A stretch of 64,000 nt of DNA from NCBI GenBank assembly GCA_015061085.1, contig SUXG01000003.1:1-64000 (forward strand), written 5' to 3'. The notes under the pieces are model-generated. The model was not told the origin of the DNA, made no database searches, and saw only the letters and a list, made by a program, of their open reading frames with translations. The translations under genes were made by a program, and so were the position numbers. This DNA comes from Bacteroidales bacterium. Lineage in GTDB: Bacteria > Bacteroidota > Bacteroidia > Bacteroidales > Muribaculaceae. Each line of letters opens with the position of its first letter. The stretch's first letter is position 1. Shown piece after piece: positions 21,369 through 30,046 of this stretch.

Positions 21369-21439
21369 AGTCTTATGGTGTAATGGTAGCACTACAGGTT
21401 TTGGTTCTGTCTGTCCAGGTTCGAATCCTGGTAAGACTA
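21369..21439 (+). tRNA. tRNA-Gln (anticodon TTG)
   Basis: Cloverleaf AGTCTTA/TAAGACT acceptor; ACAGG-TTTTGGT-TCTGT anticodon arm; CCAGGTTCGAATCCTGG T-arm. Confidence 0.95.
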
Positions 21440-21441
21440 CG

Positions 21442-21473
21442 AAAGGGTTGGGATTCCAACCCTTTTCTTTTTT
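21442..21473 (+). terminator. Terminator after tRNA-Gln
   Basis: AAAGGGTTGG-GATT-CCAACCCTTTTCTTTTTT. Confidence 0.8.
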
Positions 21474-21618
21474 GTATATCCTCAATCCACAATACACCCT
21501 ATAGCTGCTATTGATACCATAAAAAGTCCACCCAATCTCAATCCGGCAACTATAAACAAAAAATCCGAACCCACTGAGTGAGATCGGACTTTGTTTCTTT
21601 CTTCGCTTGCGTCTAAGA

Positions 21619-21894
21619 TTACTTACGGATACCGAGTTCTTTCTTAGCGATGATTGCACGGTAGCGATTGATATCCTTACGGATAAGGTAGTCAAGAAGG
21701 CTACGACGCTTACCTACAAGTGCTTTCAACGCGCGAGCTGTCTTATGATCTTTGTGATTTGACTTAAGGTGTTCAGTCAAATGAGCAATACGGATAGAGA
21801 ACAATGCTATCTGCGCTTCTGGTGAGCCGGTATCAGTCTTACCCTGACCGTATTTCTCGAAGATCGCTTGTTTGTCTTCAGAACTTAAGAACAT
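21619..21894 (-). CDS. rpsO: 30S ribosomal protein S15
   Basis: GSPEAQIALFSIRIAHLTEHLKSNHKDH...GKRRSLLDYL. Confidence 0.97.
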   Translation of the reverse strand: MFLSSEDKQAIFEKYGQGKTDTGSPEAQIALFSIRIAHLTEHLKSNHKDHKTARALKALVGKRRSLLDYLIRKDINRYRAIIAKKELGIRK

Positions 21895-22201
21895 TCTTCT
21901 AAAAATTTTAATTGTTAATAATTTGGTTTACTTTGTTTTGAAAAAGACCGAAATCCGACGAGTCAAATCATCCGACCGCGACCTTTCGTCAAAAAGCGGT
22001 GCAAAGTTAGTGTTTTATTCCAACATAGACAAATTATCCGACATATTTTTTACTCAATCAATCTATAATTCTCTCTTTTTCTTGTTAATAAGCTTTAATG
22101 CATACCTCTGTTTTCAAGTTTTTCATTATCTTTGCACCTTATTATATACATCACTTATTTTGCTATAAATTATAACTAAATAAATTATTACGAATTTAAA
22201 A

Positions 22202-24241
22202 ATGAAAAAATCAGTTTTTGCTTATTTTATGGCAGCCACAATGATTTCTACATCATTGACTGTTGCTCCTACTGAAGCATCAGCTCAAAGCAAATTTGAC
22301 GAACAATTTGTTGACTACCCTTCTTATGCAGGCGACGACCTCGAAATGCGCGTTGACAAGTCGGGCACTCACTTCAAGCTTTGGAGTCCTAAAGCCGACA
22401 AGGTCAACCTCCACCTCTACAACGATGGTCGCACCGGCGAAGCCTACAAGACTATCGCCATGACTTTCAATAGCGCCGACGGCACTTGGAGTACTTCGGT
22501 TGCCGAGCAGCTCTACGGCAAGTTCTACACTTTCCAGATTGAGCAAGGTGGCAAACTATACGCTGAAACTCCGGGCGTCTGGGCAAAAGCCGTAGGCGTA
22601 AACGGCAAACGTGCCGCTATCATCGACTTCGCAAATACCAACCCTAAGGGCTGGACTGAAGACCGCGGCCCTAAAGTGGACTATTTTACCGATGTCATCA
22701 TCTACGAAATGCACCACCGCGACATGTCGGTTCACACCAACTCAGGCATCGCCAACAAGGGTAAATTCCTCGCTCTCACCGAAGAAGGCGTGCGCTCTCT
22801 CAACGGCGAAAAGACCGGCATCGACCACCTCAAAGAACTCGGTATCACTCACGTGCATATCCTCCCTTCTTACGACTACAACTCTGTCGATGAAACTCAG
22901 CTCCCATCAAACGTTTACAACTGGGGCTACGACCCGATGAACTACAACACTCCTGAGGGCTCTTACTCTACCAATCCTTCCGACCCTGAAACTCGCATCC
23001 GCGAAATGAAGGAGATGATTAAGGCGCTCCACGATGCAGGCATCGGCGTTATCCTCGACGTAGTATATAACCACACTGCAGAAAACGACGGTTCAAACTT
23101 CCACCTCACTGCTCCGGGCTACTACCACCGCCATTGGGAAAACGGCAACTACGGCGACGCTTCAGGTTGCGGCAACGAGACAGCTTCCGACCGTCAACAA
23201 ATGCGTAACTACATCATCAACTCTACCAAATACTGGGTTAACGAATACCACATCGACGGCTTCCGTTTCGACCTCATGGCTATCCACGATATCGAAACTA
23301 TGAACCAAGTCGCTGCAGAACTCAAGAAAATCGACCCACGCATCTTCGTTTACGGCGAAGGTTGGACTTGTGGCGACTCGCCTCTCAAAATCGAAAAACG
23401 TGCACTCAAAGAACACGTTTCTCAGATGTCGGGCATCGCTGTCTTCAGCGACGACCTCCGCGATGCTGTCAAGGGCCACTACTCTAACGCTGCCGACCGT
23501 GGCTTCGCTTCAGGCAAACCGGGCAACGAAGAGACCGTAAAAATCGGTATCGTAGCTGCTACTGCTCACCCTCAAGTTGACTACAGCAAGGGACAAAACT
23601 CTAAATTCCCTTACGCAGCATCACCTCAAATGATTGTCAACTATGTGTCATGCCACGACGACCTTTGTCTCACCGACAAACTCCGTCTCTCAATGCCTGA
23701 TGCTACAGACGCTGAACGCATGGCTGTCGCTAAACTCGCACAGACTATCGTCTTCACATCTCAAGGCACTCCATTCATGTTCTGCGGCGAAGAAATTTTC
23801 CGCGACAAGAAAGGCATCCACAACACCTACAATCAGCCTGACCACGTCAACGCTATCGACTGGAACCTCAAAGCGACAAACAAAGACCAATTCAACTACT
23901 ACAAAGGTCTCATCGCACTCCGAAAGGCTCACCCTGCATTCCGAATGCCGACTGCCGAAATGATTGCAAAACACATCGTTTTCGACAAAATCGACTCTAA
24001 AAAGCAACCAAACCTCATCGCTTACTCTCTCGTTGACAACGCCAACGGCGACAGCTGGAAAGAGATTAAAGTCGTGCTCAATGGTGCAGCCACAGCTCAA
24101 GAAGTAAAGATTAAGAAAGGCGACTGGATGATCGTAGCACAAGACGGCAAAATCTGCCCTGAAGGCCAACTCGGCACTACCAAGGGTGGCAAAATCACCG
24201 TTGCTCCTTACTCAGCACTCATCATCGCCCGCACAAAATAA
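22202..24241 (+). CDS. Secreted GH13 glycosidase, type I pullulanase-like
   Basis: 679 aa; CBM48-like FKLWSPKADKVNLHLYNDG; VILDVVYNHT, GFRFDLMAIHD, VYGEGWTCGD. Confidence 0.92.
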   Translation: MKKSVFAYFMAATMISTSLTVAPTEASAQSKFDEQFVDYPSYAGDDLEMRVDKSGTHFKLWSPKADKVNLHLYNDGRTGEAYKTIAMTFNSADGTWSTSVAEQLYGKFYTFQIEQGGKLYAETPGVWAKAVGVNGKRAAIIDFANTNPKGWTEDRGPKVDYFTDVIIYEMHHRDMSVHTNSGIANKGKFLALTEEGVRSLNGEKTGIDHLKELGITHVHILPSYDYNSVDETQLPSNVYNWGYDPMNYNTPEGSYSTNPSDPETRIREMKEMIKALHDAGIGVILDVVYNHTAENDGSNFHLTAPGYYHRHWENGNYGDASGCGNETASDRQQMRNYIINSTKYWVNEYHIDGFRFDLMAIHDIETMNQVAAELKKIDPRIFVYGEGWTCGDSPLKIEKRALKEHVSQMSGIAVFSDDLRDAVKGHYSNAADRGFASGKPGNEETVKIGIVAATAHPQVDYSKGQNSKFPYAASPQMIVNYVSCHDDLCLTDKLRLSMPDATDAERMAVAKLAQTIVFTSQGTPFMFCGEEIFRDKKGIHNTYNQPDHVNAIDWNLKATNKDQFNYYKGLIALRKAHPAFRMPTAEMIAKHIVFDKIDSKKQPNLIAYSLVDNANGDSWKEIKVVLNGAATAQEVKIKKGDWMIVAQDGKICPEGQLGTTKGGKITVAPYSALIIARTK

Positions 24242-24345
24242 TCGCCACATAAGTCAATTAGATTAATTAGATTACACAAAGAAAGACACTCCTCTTGATA
24301 ATCATAGTGAAAACTATCAAAAGAAAGTATCTTTCCCTTAATAAA

Positions 24346-24379
24346 AAAAGTCTCGACACCACTCTGTGCCGAGACTTTT
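24346..24379. terminator. Terminator between the pullulanase gene and tatC (bidirectional-looking)
   Basis: AAAAGTCTCG...CGAGACTTTT; on the minus strand followed by T7. Confidence 0.7.
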
Positions 24380-24455
24380 CTATTTGCGCTAAGACAATAT
24401 CACCTTATATTATATCTATCTATACTATAGCTACTATAAATACTATCCCGCAAAT

Positions 24456-24509
24456 CTACTGCTTGAAGAGCTCTTTGATTGAGCCAATTGAGCCGAGCAC
24501 GCCGGATAC
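24456..24509 (-). pseudogene. Displaced 3'-terminal fragment of an SPFH/band-7 gene
   Basis: Minus translation VSGVLGSIGSIKELFKQ* versus ASGVLGSIGSIKELFKQ* at the end of the intact gene at 30538. Confidence 0.85.
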
Positions 24510-24532
24510 ATCCAAGCACGCCTATCATCTTC

Positions 24533-25324
24533 CTAATCAGCTTGCACTCGCTTCGCTATGAGTACCCCAAGCAAATACAACAGATACATCGGTAATGTCA
24601 CAATAACCAAAGTAAATGCATCCGGAGGCGTAATAATCGCCGCTATAACGAGTATCACGATAAACGCATGTTTCTTATAACGTGCCAACATATCACCACT
24701 CACCAAGCCCATCTTAGCCAAGAAGAAACAGATAACCGGCAATTGAAACACAACGCCCATCATAAACGACAACGTTACAAATGTCGAAATATAAGACGAC
24801 AAGGTGATTGTATTTTCAATCGATGAATCTACTTGATAGTTTGCTAAAAACTGAAACGATATAGGAAAAAGCAAAAAATAGCTCAACAAAATACCTATAA
24901 TAAACAGGCCATAGATCGATAGCGCTATTTTGACTGAATGTTTACGCTCATCATCGTATAGAGCCGGCAATATAAACCTAAACAACTCATACACCAAAAA
25001 TGGCGAACCCATCAGCAGTCCTAAATAAAGCGATGTCGAAATGTGAGTCATAAACTGAGCTGACAAATCCGTACTGATAAGCTTAATGTCATACTCCGGA
25101 AATCTAAAATTCCAACCAAGTTCTTTAGCCAACCACTCTATAAATTCAAATGTCACAAAGTGGTTATTCTGTGGAGCAAGCAATATATCGAAAGTAATAT
25201 CCTTAAAGCAGAATATTACGACGGCAAACGTTGCGATTACCCCTATAACTCTGAAGAGCATCTTGCGTAAAACCTCAAGATGCCCTCCAAATGTCATCAT
25301 TCCTTCTTGTGTGGAATCACTCAT
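24533..25324 (-). CDS. tatC: Sec-independent (twin-arginine) translocase TatC
   Basis: 263 aa; MTFGGHLEVLRKMLFRVIGV, LIMGSPFLVYELFRFI-type region, TPPDAFTLVIVTLPMYLLYLLGV. Confidence 0.95.
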   Translation of the reverse strand: MSDSTQEGMMTFGGHLEVLRKMLFRVIGVIATFAVVIFCFKDITFDILLAPQNNHFVTFEFIEWLAKELGWNFRFPEYDIKLISTDLSAQFMTHISTSLYLGLLMGSPFLVYELFRFILPALYDDERKHSVKIALSIYGLFIIGILLSYFLLFPISFQFLANYQVDSSIENTITLSSYISTFVTLSFMMGVVFQLPVICFFLAKMGLVSGDMLARYKKHAFIVILVIAAIITPPDAFTLVIVTLPMYLLYLLGVLIAKRVQAD

Positions 25325-25578
25325 TTGCTTTCTTTATTAGACTCCGCATCGATTTTTACATCCTTTGCAGAATCAAGTTCCTCTGTTTTTTCAGCCACCG
25401 ACTGCTCTTCATCTTTCTTCTCTTCCGGCAGGCCTTCTGCCATTCCTTGCTTAAAGCTTCTGACACCCTGTCCCATGCTACGCATAAGTTCCGGTATCTT
25501 CTTTCCACCAAAGAGCAACAACACTGCGCCACCGATAATGAGCAACTCGGTAGTGCCTATCATACATAATATACTCAT
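25321..25578 (-). CDS. tatA: Twin-arginine translocase subunit TatA/E
   Basis: 85 aa; TTELLIIGGAVLLLFGGKKIPELMRSMGQGVRSFKQGM. Confidence 0.93.
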   Translation of the reverse strand: MSILCMIGTTELLIIGGAVLLLFGGKKIPELMRSMGQGVRSFKQGMAEGLPEEKKDEEQSVAEKTEELDSAKDVKIDAESNKESK

Positions 25579-25590
25579 ATCTCTTCCGTT

Positions 25591-25866
25591 TTAGTCATTA
25601 GTCACCAAAAATATCTCACATGTCTCAAAATTGATTTCCCAATGACCATTTTCAGCAGATTCCCACTGGTAATTACGGGCCATCGTGTCCCACCAATTCT
25701 GGAACTTTGCACCTGTTTCGCCCATATCGGCAACAAGTTTTTCATACAAGTCTTGATTGTCGGCTGTCAAGATTTTAGCCAACTCATTCAGACCGTTTCT
25801 TCTCTCAAAAAGGCTTTGAATATCATTCTTCTCTACCTCTGTCACTTTTCCTACTAATTTTTTCAT
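25591..25866 (-). CDS. Small accessory protein of the CXXX-repeat peptide system (putative)
   Basis: 91 aa between a CXXX peptide and tatA; resembles, from memory, proteins named 'CXXX repeat peptide modification system protein'. Confidence 0.65.
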   Translation of the reverse strand: MKKLVGKVTEVEKNDIQSLFERRNGLNELAKILTADNQDLYEKLVADMGETGAKFQNWWDTMARNYQWESAENGHWEINFETCEIFLVTND

Positions 25867-25867
25867 A

Positions 25868-26221
25868 CTATCTTTTAAACTTTATTGTATCACTTCCAAC
25901 TGATGATGCTTCACAAGTAGCATGACATGAACCATGACAACTTCCTTTGCAAATATCCGAGCACTCATCACATTTACCGGAATATCTACACGTTCCTGCA
26001 CAACCTGAGCATCCGTCTACGCAAAGCCCCTTACACGTTTTAATACAAGTAAAACTACATGTACCCGTACAAGATTGTGAACAGGATGCACTACAGTAAC
26101 CTTCACACGATGTGGGGATATTTGCAATAGTCTTAATTGGATTAGACATAGCCGACAACAGTATCACTGGTAATACTGTTGCCACCCTCTTGAAAAATCT
26201 TCTTCTATCAAATTTACCCAT
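25868..26221 (-). CDS. CXXX-repeat peptide precursor C with twin-arginine leader
   Basis: MGKFDRRRFFKRVATVLPVILL leader, then CEGYCSASCSQSCTGTCSFTCIKTCKGLCVDGC...; 17 Cys, mostly every fourth residue. Confidence 0.85.
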   Translation of the reverse strand: MGKFDRRRFFKRVATVLPVILLSAMSNPIKTIANIPTSCEGYCSASCSQSCTGTCSFTCIKTCKGLCVDGCSGCAGTCRYSGKCDECSDICKGSCHGSCHATCEASSVGSDTIKFKR

Positions 26222-26222
26222 G

Positions 26223-26705
26223 TTACCAATACATATTTCCAAATTTATCTACATACCAATATCCATAACCATTACAAATATTACACAAACGGATATGACC
26301 AGACCCTCCGCATGAGGAGCATGCTCCATCGTAACACCATATGCAATCTTTTAATGTATAGCCATATCCATCACACGCATAACATGATTCATCATTATCA
26401 CATACAGGACAATCTGACTTTATATCTCCATATCCTCCACAATGATAGCAGTCACCAGATCCATGGCACACAGGGCAGTCAACATATCCGCTACCACCAC
26501 ATGAATGACAGCTTACATATTTAAGACTACCCGTTCCTCCGCAGTATTCACATGTACCAACCTGACCCCCAAAGTCATTCATTATGTAGCCTATTCCGTT
26601 CTCACAATAGGGACAATCCATTCCGTTTGATGAATAAGATGGTCCATCATCATTACATGAAACAAGAAAGAATAATACAGCGAAAAACAATAACAATTTT
26701 TTCAT
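26223..26705 (-). CDS. Lipoprotein with ~10 CXXC (DnaJ zinc-finger-like CxxCxGxG) motifs
   Basis: Lipobox FFLVSCND; CEYCGGTG, CHSCGGSG, CPVCHGSG, CYHCGGYG etc.; ATGA overlap with the upstream gene at 26702-26705. Confidence 0.85.
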   Translation of the reverse strand: MKKLLLFFAVLFFLVSCNDDGPSYSSNGMDCPYCENGIGYIMNDFGGQVGTCEYCGGTGSLKYVSCHSCGGSGYVDCPVCHGSGDCYHCGGYGDIKSDCPVCDNDESCYACDGYGYTLKDCIWCYDGACSSCGGSGHIRLCNICNGYGYWYVDKFGNMYW

Positions 26706-27667
26706 TGCCATTCTTCTTTATTTTCAAATGGGTCTAAATATGCGATCTCTTTTATTTCAATCTCAGGCATAAACACGCCATGTTTGCGAATATTCTGCAA
26801 GAGATTGCGACTTACGTTTCGCTCTGTGTGAGCCACTATACACTGTTCATGGCTTGGGGTATTAACTTCAAGCGTCATCTTGCGATTAAGCCAAACGCAA
26901 CGCTTACATTGGTTGGCATCACAATTGCGACATATCGGAGCATGCGATAACTTGTAAAGCTGTGGATTTCTGACATTTAATCCCGATTTCAAATCTCCAA
27001 TGCTCTGCGCCTTATTCTCAATTGTTGTTGCAGTTTCTGCTTGATAGAACGCAGGACAAACATAGAACTTACCATCAGATACCAACGTGATATTCTCATC
27101 TCCGGCATTACAATTGTTCATTGCAGAGAGCATCATACGATCGGTAAGCAAATTGAATTGCACTGCATGACATTTCGTATATTCAGATTCAACCACTTCC
27201 GATAAATCAGACAGCAATGCTTGATATGTTTGTAAATCATCATCTGAGAACGTCTCCACATCGGTAATCACCACGTTCAATCGCTCCAATTTCTCTAAGA
27301 ATGGTATCAAACACTTATAGTTAGCAAACAATTCATCCTTCTGAACTCGGAATACAACAGCCGATGCGCCCTGATATTCCTCCGGATTTTCATCAGTCAA
27401 TCCATCGACAACCACGACATCAGCATCCTTTGTCAACGATGCAGGCACTATATTGGCATGGTCTATCGAATGAATTGCGTCCTTGTATTCTTGTGGCAAT
27501 TCATAATCTGGATAGACAAACTGAATCATTAGATTTTGCTTCATTGCAAAGAGAATACCAGCCTGCAAATCCTCCAATGCAATTAATTTACGCTCAGTCT
27601 TCTGATTTTCATAATGACAATATGACACGCTCGTATCATCTAATAAAACTACAAGATATTTCAGCAT
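26702..27667 (-). CDS. Putative CXXX-repeat peptide maturase: SPASM-like Cys tail, no CX3CX2C radical-SAM motif
   Basis: 321 aa; GKFYVCPAFY...CRNCDANQCKRCVWLNRKMTLEVNTPSHEQC; no CxxxCxxC in the N-terminal half. Confidence 0.75.
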   Translation of the reverse strand: MLKYLVVLLDDTSVSYCHYENQKTERKLIALEDLQAGILFAMKQNLMIQFVYPDYELPQEYKDAIHSIDHANIVPASLTKDADVVVVDGLTDENPEEYQGASAVVFRVQKDELFANYKCLIPFLEKLERLNVVITDVETFSDDDLQTYQALLSDLSEVVESEYTKCHAVQFNLLTDRMMLSAMNNCNAGDENITLVSDGKFYVCPAFYQAETATTIENKAQSIGDLKSGLNVRNPQLYKLSHAPICRNCDANQCKRCVWLNRKMTLEVNTPSHEQCIVAHTERNVSRNLLQNIRKHGVFMPEIEIKEIAYLDPFENKEEWQ

Positions 27668-27671
27668 AGCA

Positions 27672-28928
27672 TCAACATATTACATCGTTTGACTTCTTTT
27701 TATTGCTCTCAAATGCTTCTCGTTCACCTTCAAGTTCGAGTTTGCGATAGAGTTTGTTCCAATAGTAGTTATTGGCACGAACACGAGCCTTGTGCATCTT
27801 GCATATAGCAGTTGAGCGTTGATAGATGGTCGGAGTCTCAGCCGCATCATAGTTTTCACCTTGACACCAAGCGCAACCACTACCTACCTCGCAATCTATA
27901 CACTCTTGTGTTGACTGAGTGCAACGATCAAGTGTCAAGAATGGGCGAAGCTTATTCTTATCAATACCATCACGCACATTACCGATAATCCAAGCCTTTT
28001 TATCACGCAAAGAGTATTGTGCAAAACGAGTACAAGGATAGAAATTACCTGCTGCATCTACCGACAACATTTTACCTGCACCACACCAATTCTGATTTTC
28101 AAGAACACAATCGAGAGGTTTACCCATGTTTTCAGTAAAGAACGAGCAAGCGTTATTTTCGTAAAGTTTGCCGTCAATGATAGCATCAGCAAGTTGCATC
28201 AACTGCTCCTCAAATTTCACATCATCACCTTCTGTCCACACATCCTCAAAAACGCAATTGATATTAACCTCATGGATACCAAGATCAAACAGGTGCAATA
28301 CGCTTTCCTTTATATATGGTATATCCGCACTACTGATTGTTACCTTGGTACCTGCATTTGGGAATTGACTTAACCACAATGGAATATTTCGTACAACATC
28401 TTTGTAAGACCCTTTCTCGTCCTCAGGCGCCGGTGCTATACCGGCTTCCATCTCAGGCGTCTTATAGATGCGATTGAGGTCGTGTTTTCGTTCTGTGCCA
28501 TCGATTGTAATACCAATAGACAGATGATCACGATTTTTCGCTATAAATCGTTGAACCTTATCCTCATGGTAATTAATGCCATTTGTAGAGAACGAAAAAC
28601 GATAGGAATTAAACCAATGGTGATTGCGTCTAAAAAGCTCCACCTTAATATAGTCACATATCTTATCAATAAGGTCTATTTCAAGGAATGGCTCTCCACC
28701 GATAAAATCCCATATTACAGACTCCTCACGAAAGTCCTCCTCATGGTCGAGAATGTAGTCAATTGCTTGCTTTGCTACATTCCACGACATTCGCTCCTTG
28801 ATGTTTTTACCCACCAAGTAACAATACTTGCAAGCAAGCTGGCAATCCTTAGTAACAATAAACGTAATATTTTTGGCTATTCCGGATTGCCAAGCTTCAC
28901 TATTTGTTTTAATACTCATTTTTAGCAC
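27672..28928 (-). CDS. Radical SAM/SPASM peptide maturase (CXXX-repeat target type)
   Basis: 418 aa; CQLACKYC cluster; IGGEPFLE; SPASM CGAGKMLSVDAAGNFYPCTRF...CIDCEVGSGCAWC. Confidence 0.9.
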   Translation of the reverse strand: MLKMSIKTNSEAWQSGIAKNITFIVTKDCQLACKYCYLVGKNIKERMSWNVAKQAIDYILDHEEDFREESVIWDFIGGEPFLEIDLIDKICDYIKVELFRRNHHWFNSYRFSFSTNGINYHEDKVQRFIAKNRDHLSIGITIDGTERKHDLNRIYKTPEMEAGIAPAPEDEKGSYKDVVRNIPLWLSQFPNAGTKVTISSADIPYIKESVLHLFDLGIHEVNINCVFEDVWTEGDDVKFEEQLMQLADAIIDGKLYENNACSFFTENMGKPLDCVLENQNWCGAGKMLSVDAAGNFYPCTRFAQYSLRDKKAWIIGNVRDGIDKNKLRPFLTLDRCTQSTQECIDCEVGSGCAWCQGENYDAAETPTIYQRSTAICKMHKARVRANNYYWNKLYRKLELEGEREAFESNKKKSNDVIC

Positions 28929-29009
28929 GAATTTAAACCTATTAATGCAAGTTTCATTTATTAACTATTATTACAAAATAGATTTTAGTCTTTACTCATT
29001 ACAATTGAA

Positions 29010-29336
29010 TTATAAATATGCACTACTTCCGCATCCTGTGTAACAAGTTCCGTCACAACCACCTCCGCAACTTCTTTCACAGCCACCAAGACAACTTCTA
29101 GCACATCCACCAGAACAGCTATAATCACATCCTCCACAACCGTTCTTACATCCACCGTAACATGAACTATCACACCCCCACTTGCAACCATAGTCACAAT
29201 AAGATGTTGCTTTACTTTCATGAGATTTTGCCACAAACGGCAATTGAGTCAATGCAATAGCACCAAAAATTGGAAGAGCCTTTTTGACTGCACTTTTGAA
29301 GAATTCCCTTCTACTTTGTATTTTATTGTCTTTCAT
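29010..29336 (-). CDS. CXXX-repeat peptide precursor B with Tat leader
   Basis: MKDNKIQSRREFFKSAVKKALPIFGAIALTQLP leader; CDYGCKWGCDSSCYGGCKNGCGGCDYSCSGGC... Confidence 0.88.
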   Translation of the reverse strand: MKDNKIQSRREFFKSAVKKALPIFGAIALTQLPFVAKSHESKATSYCDYGCKWGCDSSCYGGCKNGCGGCDYSCSGGCARSCLGGCERSCGGGCDGTCYTGCGSSAYL

Positions 29337-29363
29337 ACTATCCAGTTATCTATTTATTAATAT

Positions 29364-29669
29364 TTAATATGATGATCCGCCGGTACATTTATTTTGACAT
29401 GTATTTTTGCATGTACTTCTACATGATGACTTGCATCCCGAGCTACATTCATATTTACATGCGCCTTTACATTCTCCATAGCATGAACCTTTACATGAAG
29501 CCATACATGTTCCATGGCACCCATTACAACCCATCTCGACTTTCGATGCTGTAATATCAAGAGGTAGATTTGCTAATGCGATAACGCCAAGGATTGGGAG
29601 CGCTTTTTTAGCCGCACTTTTGAAGAATTCGCGTCTTGACTGAACTTCTTCCTTTTTGTTTTCTTTCAT
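29364..29669 (-). CDS. CXXX-repeat peptide precursor A with Tat leader
   Basis: MKENKKEEVQSRREFFKSAAKKALPILGVIALANLP leader; CNGCHGTCMASCKGSCYGECKGACKYEC...; start placed at the internal Met (the longer ORF runs into the upstream RNA). Confidence 0.88.
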   Translation of the reverse strand: MKENKKEEVQSRREFFKSAAKKALPILGVIALANLPLDITASKVEMGCNGCHGTCMASCKGSCYGECKGACKYECSSGCKSSCRSTCKNTCQNKCTGGSSY

Positions 29670-29718
29670 GATTAATAAAGAGTTTTTTTCGATAGGCTCC
29701 CCATATCGGTAACACAAT

Positions 29719-30041
29719 AAAAAAGACGTGGGAGTCTGTACTTCTTCGCTTATCCCACGCTCAGGCCTTCGCATTGCCACCCACAAGGATAAGCAACTCA
29801 GCTAGCCCACGTCAGGATACGATTATAGACGGACACACCACGCACTGCGCAATGATTCGTATATTTTCATATACCATTAATGGACGCTTCCGTTGCTATT
29901 TCTTCCTGTGGTTCAAAGTTGCGAAGTTTGAGCGTAGAAGAAAACGCTTTGGTAAACGTCTTTTTAAAACAATTAAACACCTTAGATTCAGACTATTATC
30001 TTTATCCAAAGTCCCACCCACACACCCTCCGGTCCGCGAGC
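29719..30041 (-). ncRNA. Structured leader/ncRNA, copy 2 (homologous to 20115-20391)
   Basis: P1 29725-29732/29806-29813, P2 29748-29755/29787-29794, P3 29764-29766/29776-29778; U6 tail; conserved GTTTACCAAAG, CGGAGGGT and GAGTTGCTTATCCTTGTGG. Confidence 0.77.
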
Positions 30042-30046
30042 TATCG

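Noticed and set aside
21267-21695. 142-aa minus ORF
   Set aside because: Overlaps tRNA-Gln on the opposite strand and part of rpsO; contains tRNA-derived 'VVLPGFEPGQTEPKPVVLPLHHKT', a classic spurious translation
28985-29560. Val/His-rich minus ORFs (28985-29236, 29357-29560)
   Set aside because: Alternate frames of the 12-bp periodic CXXX repeat DNA; the Cys frame has leader and Tat motif
29364-29566. Possible CRISPR-like or satellite repeat from the 12-bp periodicity
   Set aside because: Period matches codon-level C-x-x-x; no spacers or conserved direct repeats
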